DNA of 64,000 nucleotides from Neocallimastix lanati (nom. inval.) (GCA_016946835.1 JACVTC010000002.1:2306001-2370000); one strand, 5' to 3'; positions 12,001-23,345 are shown, counted from the first letter of the stretch. Numbers and translations are program-made. The notes: generated by a model from the sequence alone, not told the origin.

Positions 12001-14721
12001 ATCATCAAATGTTTCTTTATCTTCAATATTTATATCTTCATAATCATCTATATCGTCGTCAGCATATAAAGAAGGTAAATTATATTCTTCGTCGTAAGGT
12101 TTTTTGTTTATTAGATTGAAATTTCCTGGAATTTCTTCTTCAAAAACAGCGTCTCGAACTACATGAGTTTTTAATGTTTCATAATCCATAATAATATATC
12201 CATTTGCATTTATATCATATCCTAAAAATATACCTGGTTTTGAGTTTGAATGAAATTTATTTTCTTTTAAATTTGGATCTATATAATAGTAAGCTTTACA
12301 ACCAAAGACTTTTAATTTATCTATATTCACCGGTTTTTTGTAATAAAGTTCATCAGGGATTTTAAAGTCAATAGAACTTCTTGGAGTTATATTATAAATA
12401 TAATTAGCGGTTTTAATTGCATCTTCCCAAAAATTTTCACTAAGTTTTGCTTGGTTTAACATTACTTTCACTGCATTCTCCAAGGTACCATTAAGTCTTT
12501 CAGCTCTGCCATTACTCTGGGGGTTTCTTGGAACGGTAAGTCTTCTTTGAATACCATTTTCTGAACAAAATGTTACAAATTTATTAGATGTGTATTCTTT
12601 TCCATTATCTGATTGAATCTTAACAACAGTTAAGTTTTGTTCATTGGAGACCATTTTAACAAATTGAGCGAAAATATCTGTGACCTCAGATCTTTTCTTC
12701 ATCAAATAGATCCAGCTTTTCCGACTATAATCATCCAGAAAGGTAATTACATATTTATAATTATTTCTCGATAATTTAAGAGGTCCTAGCACGTCTGAAT
12801 GAATTAATTCCAAAGGTCTTGAAGCGCGGGAGGTAGATTTATTGAATGATGCCTTTTTTAATTTTGAAGTTTCACAGTCAATACAATTACTTTTCTTAAT
12901 ATTGTGTCCTTCAAGATATTTTCTTAAGTTATTGTTATAAAAATGGCATAGTCTTAAATGCCATATCTTTTCGGAATAGTCGTCTAGCTCAAGATTATAA
13001 ATATTTTGGTCGTTGTTTATATTCCATCTTTTTGACACAATGATGTTGCATATATTGGCATCATTTTCTTTTGCGATACATAATAAATTCTGGTTCTTAT
13101 TGGCGAGTCTAAAATATATGTTGTCATCTATAAGTATATAATCAGCTAGATAACCTGCTTTCCTTAAAATACTATACGAAATAAGATTCTTGTTGAGTTC
13201 CTTGGAATATAGTACATCTTCTATTTCGAAAGGTTTATTATTGATATATCCTGATAATGTTCCTATTTTGGTAATCCTAATTTTTGCTTTGTTTGGCAGG
13301 ATAAGATTTATTTTGTATTCTCTTATATCTTTAAGGAATTCAATGGAATTTGTAACATGAACTGATGCTCCAGAATCAATAGTGAATAACAACGATGGAA
13401 CACCTATGCAATTACACGAATTAGTTTCAATATATTGTTTAATTATTTCCTTGTTTTCGTCATTTGTGACAATTTTGTTAATTATTGGCGGAATTATTTT
13501 ATCAATAATGTTATCAACTCTTGAGATATTCTTGGTTATTCTTCCAGCATTTTTTGGGGTGTGTTGACGGTTGATGAAGTTTAAATTATTGGTTTCATAA
13601 AGAGGGATTTCTGGAATTTCTTCATTTTCACTTTCTTCTCCTAAACTTTGAATTTCTATTGAGTTAATTTCTCTTGTTTCAGTTTCAGATGATGATGTAT
13701 CATTATCATAGCAAAATTCAATATCATTTAGTTCATCTTCTCTCAGATTTAATTGACTAAATTTCTTAGCTATGACTTTTATTTTGTTATTCGGATTTTT
13801 AGGGTTAAACGGGCATTTAAAAGCTAGATGATTTTCATTATTGCATATAAAGCAGTATTTTTTATTTGAATAATTTTTTCTATTATAACTATTATTACCG
13901 AAATTATCGTTACTATTTCTATAATGATTATTATTTTGACTATATCTTTTTTTGCCAAACTCCTTATTATGATGTTTAGAGTGATGATATTCACTTTTAC
14001 CATGTTTATTATGGTGAGTATTCAATTTACTATATTTACTTCTGCTGTCATTCCTGGAAATGAATGATACTTCTTTTTCATCCTCATGGATATATGTCTG
14101 ACGGTTTCTTATTTGTTTTTTCATGTCTTCTAAAATTTTATCAATGTCGTCAGAGATACTGCATCTAATTTCTAGAAAGTTTATTTGTTTCTCGGGCAGT
14201 CCTTTGTATAAATAAGTTAACTTTTCTCTATTATTAAGTTTTATATTCAGCTCGCTCAATTTTTCTATGATTTCCAAAAATTCATCAATGTAGTTTATTA
14301 CTTCTTTTTCATTACTGGCGTTTAAGTTTTCTAGTTTCCTATAGAGTTTGGGGATTTCATTCAGTTCTTCTTCCTTATATTTTTTCTCTAGTAACTTTAT
14401 TAATGCATAAGCTGATTTTTTTTCTTCTGTTTTATTCTTTATAAACGCTTTGATTTTTGAATTCACAGACCTTTTGGTGAAACTAATGACCTTTGAGTTG
14501 TTCATCTTGTGCTTCCTAATTTTCTCTTCCCCTTCTTCAGATAGTCCGGTGTGTTTATCAGTATACTTGGCGGTAGTTTCATTTATAATCTCTTCGATAT
14601 CTCTCTCTACATATTCCCCAAGTCCGGCTCCATCTAATTCCAATTTGAAATCTTCGTACCAATCTTTATAATTGGTCTCTGTCAGGACGTAGTCCATACT
14701 ATGAATGATTACATCAGACAT
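9082..14721 (-). CDS. Copia Gag-Pol polyprotein
   Basis: A single 1879-aa frame encodes all proteins for reverse transcription and integration. Domains in order: Gag (1 to about 330) with zinc knuckle CFICNNENHLAFKC near 290-303; aspartic protease TIDSGAS with active Asp near 449; GAG-pre-integrase HLRLCH...CIDC near 570-620; integrase with Asp 643, Asp 705 and Glu 741 (35 residues between the last two, as in the D,D-35-E family); reverse transcriptase from about 1418 with YVDD at 1566-1569; RNase H with YTDSDFA near 1726 and STAEAEY. Between integrase and RT lies a very long Asn/Lys-rich low-complexity stretch, roughly 950-1370. There is no gag/pol frameshift, so the Gag to Pol ratio must be set another way. 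No stops or missing catalytic residues were seen. Confidence 0.97.
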   Translation of the reverse strand: MSDVIIHSMDYVLTETNYKDWYEDFKLELDGAGLGEYVERDIEEIINETTAKYTDKHTGLSEEGEEKIRKHKMNNSKVISFTKRSVNSKIKAFIKNKTEEKKSAYALIKLLEKKYKEEELNEIPKLYRKLENLNASNEKEVINYIDEFLEIIEKLSELNIKLNNREKLTYLYKGLPEKQINFLEIRCSISDDIDKILEDMKKQIRNRQTYIHEDEKEVSFISRNDSRSKYSKLNTHHNKHGKSEYHHSKHHNKEFGKKRYSQNNNHYRNSNDNFGNNSYNRKNYSNKKYCFICNNENHLAFKCPFNPKNPNNKIKVIAKKFSQLNLREDELNDIEFCYDNDTSSSETETREINSIEIQSLGEESENEEIPEIPLYETNNLNFINRQHTPKNAGRITKNISRVDNIIDKIIPPIINKIVTNDENKEIIKQYIETNSCNCIGVPSLLFTIDSGASVHVTNSIEFLKDIREYKINLILPNKAKIRITKIGTLSGYINNKPFEIEDVLYSKELNKNLISYSILRKAGYLADYILIDDNIYFRLANKNQNLLCIAKENDANICNIIVSKRWNINNDQNIYNLELDDYSEKIWHLRLCHFYNNNLRKYLEGHNIKKSNCIDCETSKLKKASFNKSTSRASRPLELIHSDVLGPLKLSRNNYKYVITFLDDYSRKSWIYLMKKRSEVTDIFAQFVKMVSNEQNLTVVKIQSDNGKEYTSNKFVTFCSENGIQRRLTVPRNPQSNGRAERLNGTLENAVKVMLNQAKLSENFWEDAIKTANYIYNITPRSSIDFKIPDELYYKKPVNIDKLKVFGCKAYYYIDPNLKENKFHSNSKPGIFLGYDINANGYIIMDYETLKTHVVRDAVFEEEIPGNFNLINKKPYDEEYNLPSLYADDDIDDYEDINIEDKETFDDNPKSGIFINPMLSTQQTYTHINNNEDHNISNKKRKLEKAINNDKNMSNTNTTVENMNNKDNKLNNTDNIMNNINNTFNNKHDTSNNTNNTKKYTKNDIDNKNNRKILFENNNNFIKDSNINEDKQKYENTIIDTYNKDKIIDSNNSNQEYMKNNRNENNDIDKINKAANKNIQYYKNKIRKSNYNIYKLMNGLNDVIQNNNYIKKLIENNIPFNVQEVNKQYNNNKYNNNIKLLSYQDNQGNNDKILDKFQNSPDKYENSNYSKIDPANKISNEVNKEILIENKNNSIENPVNPENPENPEILCNKNLDLNENNSKNKNEIKLLVKNKKSEDLNFKEKEEVKNKTKIKILKNKKYKITNEKKNFINEKFSIIEKKLNKLNNFNKFNFAKNKVIHNKDEKFRTKNFNEEFDKNLIKANTSCNNNINNDQKLIIRVKRPGMPLENNKHKVQKLEEISNITNNNPKDYYEAITCEESEEWIKAISTELQNLKENNTMTIISELPEGIKPLSPRWVFTKKYDGNNNLEKYKARLVVKGYNQIEGVDYELTFSPTLPVESLRLTVALASLFNWNIQQLDVKGAYLNAKLHNDIYMKLPEGHENYNEGYCKLNKALYGLKQAGREWNQTISKFLIKKGLYQLRSEQCLFVKWDNKNNVICLVALYVDDMLITGIKEEIFNIINIIKSNFKISKCEEINHILGLNVRKNKFGYTISQENYIENILKKFNIKENQKASTPCTGDDVKLINKTPFDKTIYQSAVGCLIHVSKSTRPDISFSVSKASRKNSNPTVSDWNKVVNILKYLNQTKNYCISYKNKGELIGYTDSDFARDLSNSKSTSGNIFFLASGPIAWMSRQQQSVTRSTAEAEYIALSEAVANGLWIKNMLNEMFKKKFVINLNGDNRASLFAAENYAISKKLRHVRVSYHYFKENIERKEVILHYIKSEENLADILTKDVNKNQITNFANKVFDNTLFREEC
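9088..9096 (-). other. Polypurine tract of copia element
   Basis: In element sense AGGGAGGAA sits directly before the 3' LTR. This is the expected place and composition of the plus-strand primer. It also codes for part of the C-terminal Arg-Glu-Glu of Gag-Pol. Confidence 0.85.
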
Positions 14722-14914
14722 TTTTTTTTTTTTTTTGTTTACTTTTCTTTTGTTTGTTATTATTTTTTATTATTTATAAAAGTTTTATTTATTTATTTTG
14801 TCGATTACTCAATTATCGACAACACTAATTATAACTAATTACTAAATTCCTCAATATATTTTTCACACATAAATGTATCTTAAAAACACTAGAGAGTCAC
14901 TGAGACTCTTAATC
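14722..14914 (-). promoter_or_regulatory. Copia leader (untranslated) with primer-binding site
   Basis: 193 nt between the 5' LTR and the Gag-Pol ATG. It holds the primer-binding site next to the LTR and a poly-A tract (element sense) just before the start codon. A short GAGTC...GACTC inverted repeat overlaps the primer site. Confidence 0.7.
14901..14914 (-). other. Primer-binding site complementary to tRNA-Lys(CUU) anticodon arm
   Basis: Directly next to the 5' LTR, the plus strand reads TGAGACTCTTAATC. This equals the 5' anticodon stem, anticodon loop and first two 3'-stem bases of animal tRNA-Lys(CUU), and its core GACTCTTAATC is also in yeast tRNA-Lys(CUU). There is no TGG for pairing to a tRNA 3' CCA end. 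The primer would thus be a 5' half-tRNA cut near position 40, as known for Drosophila copia with initiator tRNA-Met. The tRNA sequences are recalled, not searched. Confidence 0.75.
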
Positions 14915-15278
14915 TGACAAAAATCGTAAATAAATATTTACTTTTTTACTAAAAGTTTTTATTTTTATTAAAGAACCTATTTTTTAATAATAATACATGA
15001 TTTAATATTTTTATATTCATAAAAATTACATTCAATGGAACGTACATATTTATTATATTAAATACATGACTTATTAGAAATAATATAAAAGAGGCTTATA
15101 AAAAATTTCAAAACTATATTATTTGTATCATGAACTATATAAACTATATATTATTGTAATATATCCTATTTATTTATAATATACTATTTAATATTTAATA
15201 TTTAAAATTATAATAAAATAAAAGTATTGAACAAAGTGTTAATTAAAAATTTAAACTAAAAATACTAATTTTCTAACA
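14915..15278 (-). repeat. 5' LTR of copia element
   Basis: 364 bp and matching 8724-9087 throughout. It should carry the element's promoter; TATA-like words are present but cannot be singled out in such AT-rich DNA. Confidence 0.96.
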
Positions 15279-15283
15279 GTTAA
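15279..15283. repeat. Target-site duplication GTTAA (right)
   Basis: Same five bases as 8719-8723, directly outside the right LTR. Confidence 0.9.
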
Positions 15284-17732
15284 AATAATCACATTTTATT
15301 TTATATTTTTATATTATTAATATTATATTTTTATATTCTTATATTATTTTCAATATTATATTCTTATATTAATATTTTATTCTTATATTTTTATGTTGTG
15401 TAACATTTATCTATGTGTATTAATTCATAGAATTATCACATGATTAAATATGTAATTTTTACTATAAAAAAATAATTATTTTTATTTTCTTAAAAAAATG
15501 AGTTCTTTACATTAATAAAATTTATGTATTAACTAAATACAAAAATTAAAGTTTATTATAAAAAACACACATACTTTTCTCAGTCATTTCCTAAATTTTA
15601 AATTTTAACCCTTGTAAATATTCAAAAGCTAGACTAAATTTTATTTAGTATTTATTTTAGGGTTAGGATACAGTGAATACTCATTGATCTAAAAAAATTC
15701 AAATTGTTTTTGAATGCTTTCATTTTCTATACATTAAATTTACTTACTTGTGTCAAATTTATATATATATATATATATACATGATAATTATAAAAATAAA
15801 AGTATGGTATTATATAATAAAATAAACTAATAAAATAATTGGTTTATATTTGATTTTAAATACATCTATTTTTGATAAGTTTATTTCCAAAATAAATTTA
15901 AAGTTTTTTAAAATGAATTTAATTGTTATAAATATTATAAATAAATTTGTTAATAATAATAATAATAATAATATATAAAATATTTATATAGTCAAATGAA
16001 TTAGCATATTCTATATTTTATGATGTATTTTGATATATTTGTTGTTAAAATAAAGTATTTACACTTTTTTTTTATAACATAATTAATATAAAAATATTAC
16101 CAAGAAATAAAATACTTAAAACATAATATATCAAAAATTATAATGATATAGTTAAATCTTATTTTAATTAACATTTAATAATTATAGTTATAATTAACCA
16201 TTAGAGTTGAATATAATTACTAAATTATTAACTTTTATTTATATTATATTAGTAAATTGAGTTAATATAATTTCTAGTGTTAGATTTATAATTAATATGA
16301 CAATTTTTATTTAATATTTAATAATTAATGATTTAAATATTAATATTAATAGTAATTACTAATATTAATAGTAAATACTAATACTAATATCAAATTATTA
16401 CTAATAGTATATTAGCACTTTTATTAATATAGTGCTAATACTAATAATCTAACTGTAATAATATTTATGATAATAGAAATTAATAATTAAAGTATTTTAA
16501 ATTTTTAAAAAGAAAGGCTTTTATTAAAAGATGATAATTTACATTTTTTTTTTTTTTTTTTTTTTTGATTAAAAAGATGGGATAAGTCAAAAATATATAT
16601 AGTATATATAAAAATGTTAATTCACATCTTATTATTTTTTGATCGAAATGTAAAGAATTCATTTAGAAATCCATAGAATAATTGAATTTTAATGAATTTG
16701 TATTGATATTTTGGAGTGGCAAAGTTAGATGAATATATACTAAACTTTTTTTATTTTTTATTTTTTTTATTTTTTTTATTGTATAGTTATATAATAATCT
16801 ATAGAGAAATGAGAATACGGTTGGGAGAAGCCATTTCGTATTTATTTTAAGATATTTAAATAAAAATGAAGAATATAAATTTGTTTATTAAAAATTAATA
16901 AAGTTAATGTCTTGAATACTCTGAATCTTTTAAATGTAAATATAATTTATTAAAAGTAATAATTAAAAAAAAAATTTAAAATATGTCTAATATATTAAAT
17001 ATATTTTCATATTTTTTAGATTTATTTAATAATAAAATATATAGCTAAAAAATGGCAGTATAAAATACAATATATTTGCACATATTAACTAACAATATCT
17101 GCAATATCTACCTATTTGATAACTTTTATAAATAAATATTATAAACTATTAATTTTTTTTTGTTTTTAAAGTATTTGTTTAATAAAGAAACATGATAATT
17201 TATATTATAAAAGTATTAATTAATAAATAATTATCATTTGAAGTTGACAATAATTTCTATTTTCGTTAAAATGATGAAAGAAGGAAAAAACAAAACAAAA
17301 TAAAATAAAAAGCTATTATTATATTAAATCAAATTTCTCTTTCTTTTTTTTTTTTTTTTTAAGTGTAATAATAATAATAATAATTACCAATATTTATTCA
17401 TACACACACAAATTTTCTTATAAATTTTTAATTTTTAATTTTAAATTAAAAAATTATGCATTATTGTTATTGTCTATTAAATATTTGATTAATAAATAGT
17501 ATATAAAAAATTTTTATTATTAAAGTATTAATTTTTTTATTTTTTTAAAATATTTGAAATACATATATAAATTTTTAAATATTAAGTTATTATTTAAATA
17601 AATTTAAATTTTAATAAAACTAAATAACATTATTTTTTTTTTTTTTTTAATTTTTATTATTTTATTTTATTTTTTTTTTTAATAAATGAAGATAAAAATC
17701 ATTAATATTTATTATTTCTTCTTTTAATGAAT
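15284..17732. other. AT-rich spacer, no gene seen
   Basis: No supported frame. Simple AT repeats, a short (ATA)n tract near 15950, and a 10-bp hairpin (TATTAGCACT / AGTGCTAATA) near 16410-16440. The 3' part next to 17733 should include the 3'UTR of the SNG1-like gene. Confidence 0.6.
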
Positions 17733-19220
17733 TTATAGCTTATTCATGGTAATATCTTTTTCATTCTCAATATCTTTTTGAGTTACTCTATTATTATTTG
17801 TACTCATTTCTTGTTTTTCTATATCTCTGGTTTGTGGAGCTTGTTTTCTTACATTATTTAATTGTACAAAACTTGAAATAATATCTACGATGGCTAATCC
17901 ACATGCCCAAAGAAGAAGAGCAAGAATATTTCTTCCACTGAATCTACCACCAGTGTTGAACATAAGGAATTTCAACTCAGCTGTAGCATAGTACATAGGG
18001 AAAGCCTTACCTATATTCCAGAAACCTGGTTGTAATTTGTTGGCTACAATACCACCACAAGTAGCTAATTGGATAACGAGGAAAATAACACAGATACCAA
18101 GGAATGGTAAAAGTGGTAAAATATTTGAGACAATATGACAGAAACTTAAACTAATGAAAGCCCATAATACAAAGATTAAATAGGAACAGAACTTACTCTT
18201 TTCATGTTGAGCATTACCAAACATAAACATAACAATCATCATGAAAGCACATACCACCAACATATATAGCATATTGATTAAAATTTTACAAATAGCAGAA
18301 ATGAAAATTGAAGTGTTCGTTTTATTTTCTTGAATGTAATTATTAAATGGACGATATTTTCTATAGACAAGGTTTGTAGCAATAGCTGCAATGTAGATAA
18401 TAACAAATAACATAAATGATGCAAAGTTTTGACCAAAATTGCGTAATGGACGTTTGTCATCAAATATAGATACGTAAGCATTCAAGTAAAAGTTATTATT
18501 AAAGGAAGCACCAGCACCTGAAGCAGTTTGGTACATTTTAAGAGCGAGTGTCCTCTTTAAAACCTTGTCAATAGTTTCAAAGGCGGTAGTAACAAAGGTA
18601 ACTGATGTATAACTACGAGCTGTATCGAATATGTAAAAGAGAGTTGCATCTTCACTTGTAGTTAAATCTTTTAAATCGAAATATTGGCCAATATTTTCAG
18701 GCTTAATACCAAGTTTACTTGAAACTGAATTGACAATAAGTTGTTGGGCTTCTGGACTTGAAAATTGAGATTTATCAAGATTAGAAATAATTTTTTGTGT
18801 AAAGTTTTGTGGAATATAAATTACACCCCAACGATCATAATCAGTAACTATATCGGATGACATTTCTTGTACTTTATTTCTATCACTTTCATTTTTAAAA
18901 TCTTCTTGCCAATCAAAAAGATTTTTAGTTTCGTCAGCGTTAAGAATATTAGTTTTAATCATTTCACCTAAATTTGGAATTTCGAGATTATTATTTTTGA
19001 GTACTAGACATAAAAGATTAGTACTTGGACAACCTTCATCATTATTGACAATAGAAACCTTAAGATTCTTCATTCGACTAATTGGATCCCATAAACCACC
19101 AAAGTATATAATACCATAGATAGTAATAACTAATGGGAATAAAATACATAGCATACCAAAGAAGAAATATTTAAATTTCTTGCTTAATTTAAACTCTTCT
19201 ATAGTGTCAATTAATTTCAT
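17733..19220 (-). CDS. SNG1/DUF3533-family membrane protein
   Basis: A 495-aa intronless protein with one N-terminal membrane segment (about 18-40), a soluble region of about 220 residues, then five more membrane segments (about 266-286, 305-334, 344-364, 368-392, 431-453) and a charged C-terminal tail. This layout, the N-terminal FPLVITIYGIIYFGGLWDP stretch and AMPMYYATAELKFL-like region near 406-420 fit the fungal SNG1/DUF3533 family. That family resembles ABC-2-type and YhgE/Pip membrane proteins and includes yeast Sng1, linked to nitrosoguanidine resistance. Substrate and mechanism are not known from sequence. No ATP-binding domain is encoded here or nearby. The start is the first ATG of the frame, right before the predicted membrane anchor. 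Family call is by recognition of layout, so moderately firm. Confidence 0.8.
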   Translation of the reverse strand: MKLIDTIEEFKLSKKFKYFFFGMLCILFPLVITIYGIIYFGGLWDPISRMKNLKVSIVNNDEGCPSTNLLCLVLKNNNLEIPNLGEMIKTNILNADETKNLFDWQEDFKNESDRNKVQEMSSDIVTDYDRWGVIYIPQNFTQKIISNLDKSQFSSPEAQQLIVNSVSSKLGIKPENIGQYFDLKDLTTSEDATLFYIFDTARSYTSVTFVTTAFETIDKVLKRTLALKMYQTASGAGASFNNNFYLNAYVSIFDDKRPLRNFGQNFASFMLFVIIYIAAIATNLVYRKYRPFNNYIQENKTNTSIFISAICKILINMLYMLVVCAFMMIVMFMFGNAQHEKSKFCSYLIFVLWAFISLSFCHIVSNILPLLPFLGICVIFLVIQLATCGGIVANKLQPGFWNIGKAFPMYYATAELKFLMFNTGGRFSGRNILALLLWACGLAIVDIISSFVQLNNVRKQAPQTRDIEKQEMSTNNNRVTQKDIENEKDITMNKL

Positions 19221-20241
19221 CTTTAATTTTTTATTTTTGTCTATTCAAAATAATTTGTATTGATAATATTTTATTGAAATAATATTTTTTTTTTTTTTTT
19301 TTTAATCTAATAACTTTTATGTATGTAAAAATATAAAAAAAATATTCTTATATTGATGATAATAATATAAACTTTTTATTTTAAGTATTTTTAAAGTTTG
19401 TTTAAAAAATAAGGTTTTTTTTTTTTTTTATTTTATTAATTTCCTAAATTTTTTTTTTATGAAGTATATATTTTTTTATTTATATAAATATTTATACTGT
19501 TACTTTCACTACAGTAAAAAATTAATTTAGTTACAATATTTGAATTAATATTGAAAAAAAAAAAAAGATTTGAAGTAGAGCTGAAATCCAACTTTTTATA
19601 TAAAATTTTTCAATTATTAAAAAATTACATTTATAAAATTTTAAATAATTACATTCTTATTATTACATTAATTAGTATAATTAATTATTTTTAATAAGAT
19701 AATTAAAGATTAAATTTATTATTATGTTATTTATTAATCCTATTTATTATAATTTTTTTTTTTTTTTTTTTAATAATAACTAAAATTTATTAAAATAGAA
19801 TTATTATCACACCATTTATTACAATTTATTTTAAATATAATTCTTCTAATTTTTCTATATTTAAATATATTATTATTAAATCAATAATTTATTTTAAAAT
19901 TAATTAATATATTTTAAAGTATATACAATAGTATAATTTATATCATGACATTTTATAAATAATATATAAATAATATACATTATAATATAAAAATTAATAT
20001 TATAAATATATATTTTTTTTTTCAAATTATTTTTTTTTTCTAATTTTCATGTGAAATTTTTATTTTTTTTTTACTAGTAGATAATAAACAAACTATTATT
20101 ACAAAATTATATAAAACTAATGATTATGAAATAATTCAATACTATATATATTTGAAAGAATTTATTTAATTATAAACATATAATAATTAATAATTAACGA
20201 TAATCTATATTATAACTATATTATAAATAACAATAATATCA

Positions 20242-20336
20242 AATCAAAAGTTTTGTTATAATTTAAATATTGTATTATTAAATAAAATAATATTAATATA
20301 ACTTTTGATTAATACAATATTTAAATTATAACAAAA
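20242..20336. repeat. Interleaved inverted repeats (A-B-A'-B')
   Basis: A is an 11-bp arm at 20242-20252 (AATCAAAAGTT) with partner A' at 20300-20310. B is a 27-bp arm at 20251-20277 whose exact reverse complement is B' at 20310-20336. The order is A, B, A', B', with A/B and A'/B' overlapping by one or two bases. The arms pair perfectly. Confidence 0.85.
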
Positions 20337-20979
20337 TATAATTTTTTTAAAAAAAAAAAAACTATCTTTATATCTGTAATATAAAATATAATATTATTAA
20401 AATTCTAATGAATAAAAAAGTTAACTTTATTTGACAATATTTGAACTACAACATTAGCAATTAAATTATAATTTATATAAAATAACAGTAATTATAATAA
20501 TATAAAAAATTATTTATGTTTAAAGTAGGTTAATAAAGAATATTTTTATCTGTAATATTGAAAAGTATTATATATAAGAATATATAAAAGAATATATAAT
20601 ACTTTTATTAAAAATTAAGAAGAAGTAATTAATTTAAAGATTTATAAAATAAGATAAAATAAAATAATTTTAATTTCATGTTTAATATAATTTTAATTTA
20701 ATCATAGTGGTAATAAATAAAAATTTAACCATTGAAAGAAAATAAAAAATAAAAAAAAACAAATAAACATCTTAATAATAATGATAATAATAATTAATGA
20801 TAATAATAACAATTTGAATAATAAAACAATAATTATAAAGATAACTAATAAAAAAAATCATAATAATTAAAATGATATTTTATTAAATGTGAATCGATCG
20901 GATATTTATTTTTATTTCTATATTTATAATTTAAAAATAAAATTTTATAATCAAACAAATCAAATATAATTTGATAAAA

Positions 20980-21023
<44 letters not shown>

Positions 21024-21984
21024 TTTTTTTTTCGTTTGTTTGAAAAATGTTTCATATGAGTGCAAATAAATAATTTTTTATAAACAATTTTAAATCTGTC
21101 ATCAATACATATTATTTGTATTATTTGATTTAATTATAATTAATAAACATTAATTTAAAGTATAATTTATTCATTTTATTCATTTATACATAATAATTAT
21201 TTTACTATAACCTTTTTTTATATATATAAAAGGTTTTAAACAATTTTTTTTATTAATATATATTTATATTAATAAAAATTGTATATATATATATATATAT
21301 ATACAATGAATAAAATATACATTTCAAAATTATTTTTTATTTTTTATTTTTTTATTATTTATTTATTATTTTTTATTTATTTTAATATATATATTTTTTA
21401 TTTTTCATATGATTTTAATATAACTTTTTTATTTTTATTTTTTACTTTTACTTTATCTTAGAATTTCTTTTTAATAAAATATTTTATTCGATTAAACCAT
21501 TCATTAATATCAATGGATAAAATAAATAATATTTTACTAATACTAATACAATATATTTTAAATAAATAAAACCTGGAATCATTTATTATCAATATATCAA
21601 TAATTAATATGGTTATTTTAATTTTTTTTTTTTTTTAAATAAATGAATAAAAATTGAGATATCATAATATATTATGATTAATATTTTTATAAACATATTT
21701 ATTATACCATCAATGTTTTTTTTTTTAATTAATAAAATTGAAGATTTACAATTGATAGACATTTATAAAAATCATCTTTTTGTTTTATACTTGTAACGTA
21801 TACAAAAAAAAAAAATAAAACTTGATAATTTATATATAATTATGTCTTTATCTTTTGATAATAATAATATATTATTATTATTATTTTATAATTTAAAAAA
21901 TAAATAATAAAGCTAATATATTATAATGATAACCATTGTTAATAATAATATATATTCTTAAATATATTTTTTTTTAATGAAAAA

Positions 21985-22034
<50 letters not shown>

Positions 22035-22510
22035 ATTATATCCTTAAATATAACTTATATTTTGATATATAATAAAAAAAAATAAAATTTGAATATAAAA
22101 GATGAATAACTAATAGATGTAATATAAAATATAAGATATAAGATATAATATGTAAAATATAAATTATATATTATATTTTTATATTTTATGATTATTTATT
22201 ATTACATGAGATTTATATTTACATATAAATTTCTGTAAATTATATATATACAATATTCAATTGAGATAAAAAGGTTAATTATAAAATCAATTATAATCTT
22301 AGTAATTGATCCAATAGAAATGTCAATAAAAAATATCTTTTAATTATTGGTTATTTAATAAATTTTAGTATTAATTAAAATATTTATGAATAAGACCATT
22401 AAATTTGAAATTATATATTTAATTATTAATACAATTTTTTTTACTATAAAAAATTATTTTTTTTTATAAAATATCCTTTGTTATAATTTTATAATTTTAT
22501 AATTTTATAA

Positions 22511-22541
<31 letters not shown>

Positions 22542-23162
22542 TAAGAATAAATGAAAGTTTATAATTTAAAATATCATTTTTTTATAATTAATAAACAATA
22601 TAATTTTTTTTTAACATATTTCTTTTTAATTTCTTTTTAATTTCTTTTTATTTCCTTTTTTTAGTATCCATATTAACCAATAAATAATTTAATATTATTA
22701 AATAATTTATGATTTTCACATGTCAAAAAATTTTTAATTTTTTTTAAAAAAAAAATAAAAAATTCATATGAAAATTTAAATTTATAATTTAAAATAATAA
22801 TTTTTTTTTTTTTATATTTTTTATATAAAATTTAATATTGAGTAAATATGATGATTATATTTTTATATAAAAAAAAAAGTAATAAAATAAAATATAAATT
22901 ACTTATTTAAACAAATTAATATATGTAAATATTACTGTAATAATATCAGTTAATATATAATATGGAAAAATTCATTTATAATAAAAAGATAAAAACTTCA
23001 TTTATTGAATATATATTATACTATAAAACTTCATTTATTAAATATATTTTATACAATATAAATTCATTTATTAATATATATTATACTATAAAATTTCATT
23101 TGATATGATTCTTTAATAAAAATATTATAAAGATCGAAGGATAAATTAATGTATTAAAAAAA

Positions 23163-23345
23163 AAATGATGTTTAAAGTGTGGATATTATTATTATTATAT
23201 ATTATTATTATATTTATATATTATTATATTTCTATTATTATATTTATATTTATAAAAAATGATGTTTAAAGTGTGGATATTATTATTATTATATATTATT
23301 ATTATATTTATATATTATTATATTTCTATTATTATATTTATATTT
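23163..23345. repeat. Tandem duplication, unit about 94 bp
   Basis: A segment that includes GATGTTTAAAGTGTGGATA and ATT-rich DNA occurs twice in a row, at 23163 and 23257, with almost no difference. Confidence 0.85.

Larger units (their letters stand above)
8724..15278 (-). mobile_element. Complete Ty1/copia LTR retrotransposon
   Basis: A 6555-bp element bounded by two 364-bp LTRs that look identical base for base, flanked by GTTAA duplications. It is transcribed on the minus strand. In element order: 5' LTR (14915-15278), a primer-binding site matching tRNA-Lys(CUU), a leader of about 193 nt, one Gag-Pol ORF in PR-IN-RT-RNaseH order (copia type), a polypurine tract, then 3' LTR (8724-9087). 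Every structural part is intact, so the copy is probably recent and may be active. Confidence 0.97.

Noticed and set aside
14901-14914. tRNA-Lys gene fragment
   Set aside because: Only the anticodon arm matches; no acceptor, D or T arm follows. Its place next to the LTR makes it a primer-binding site.
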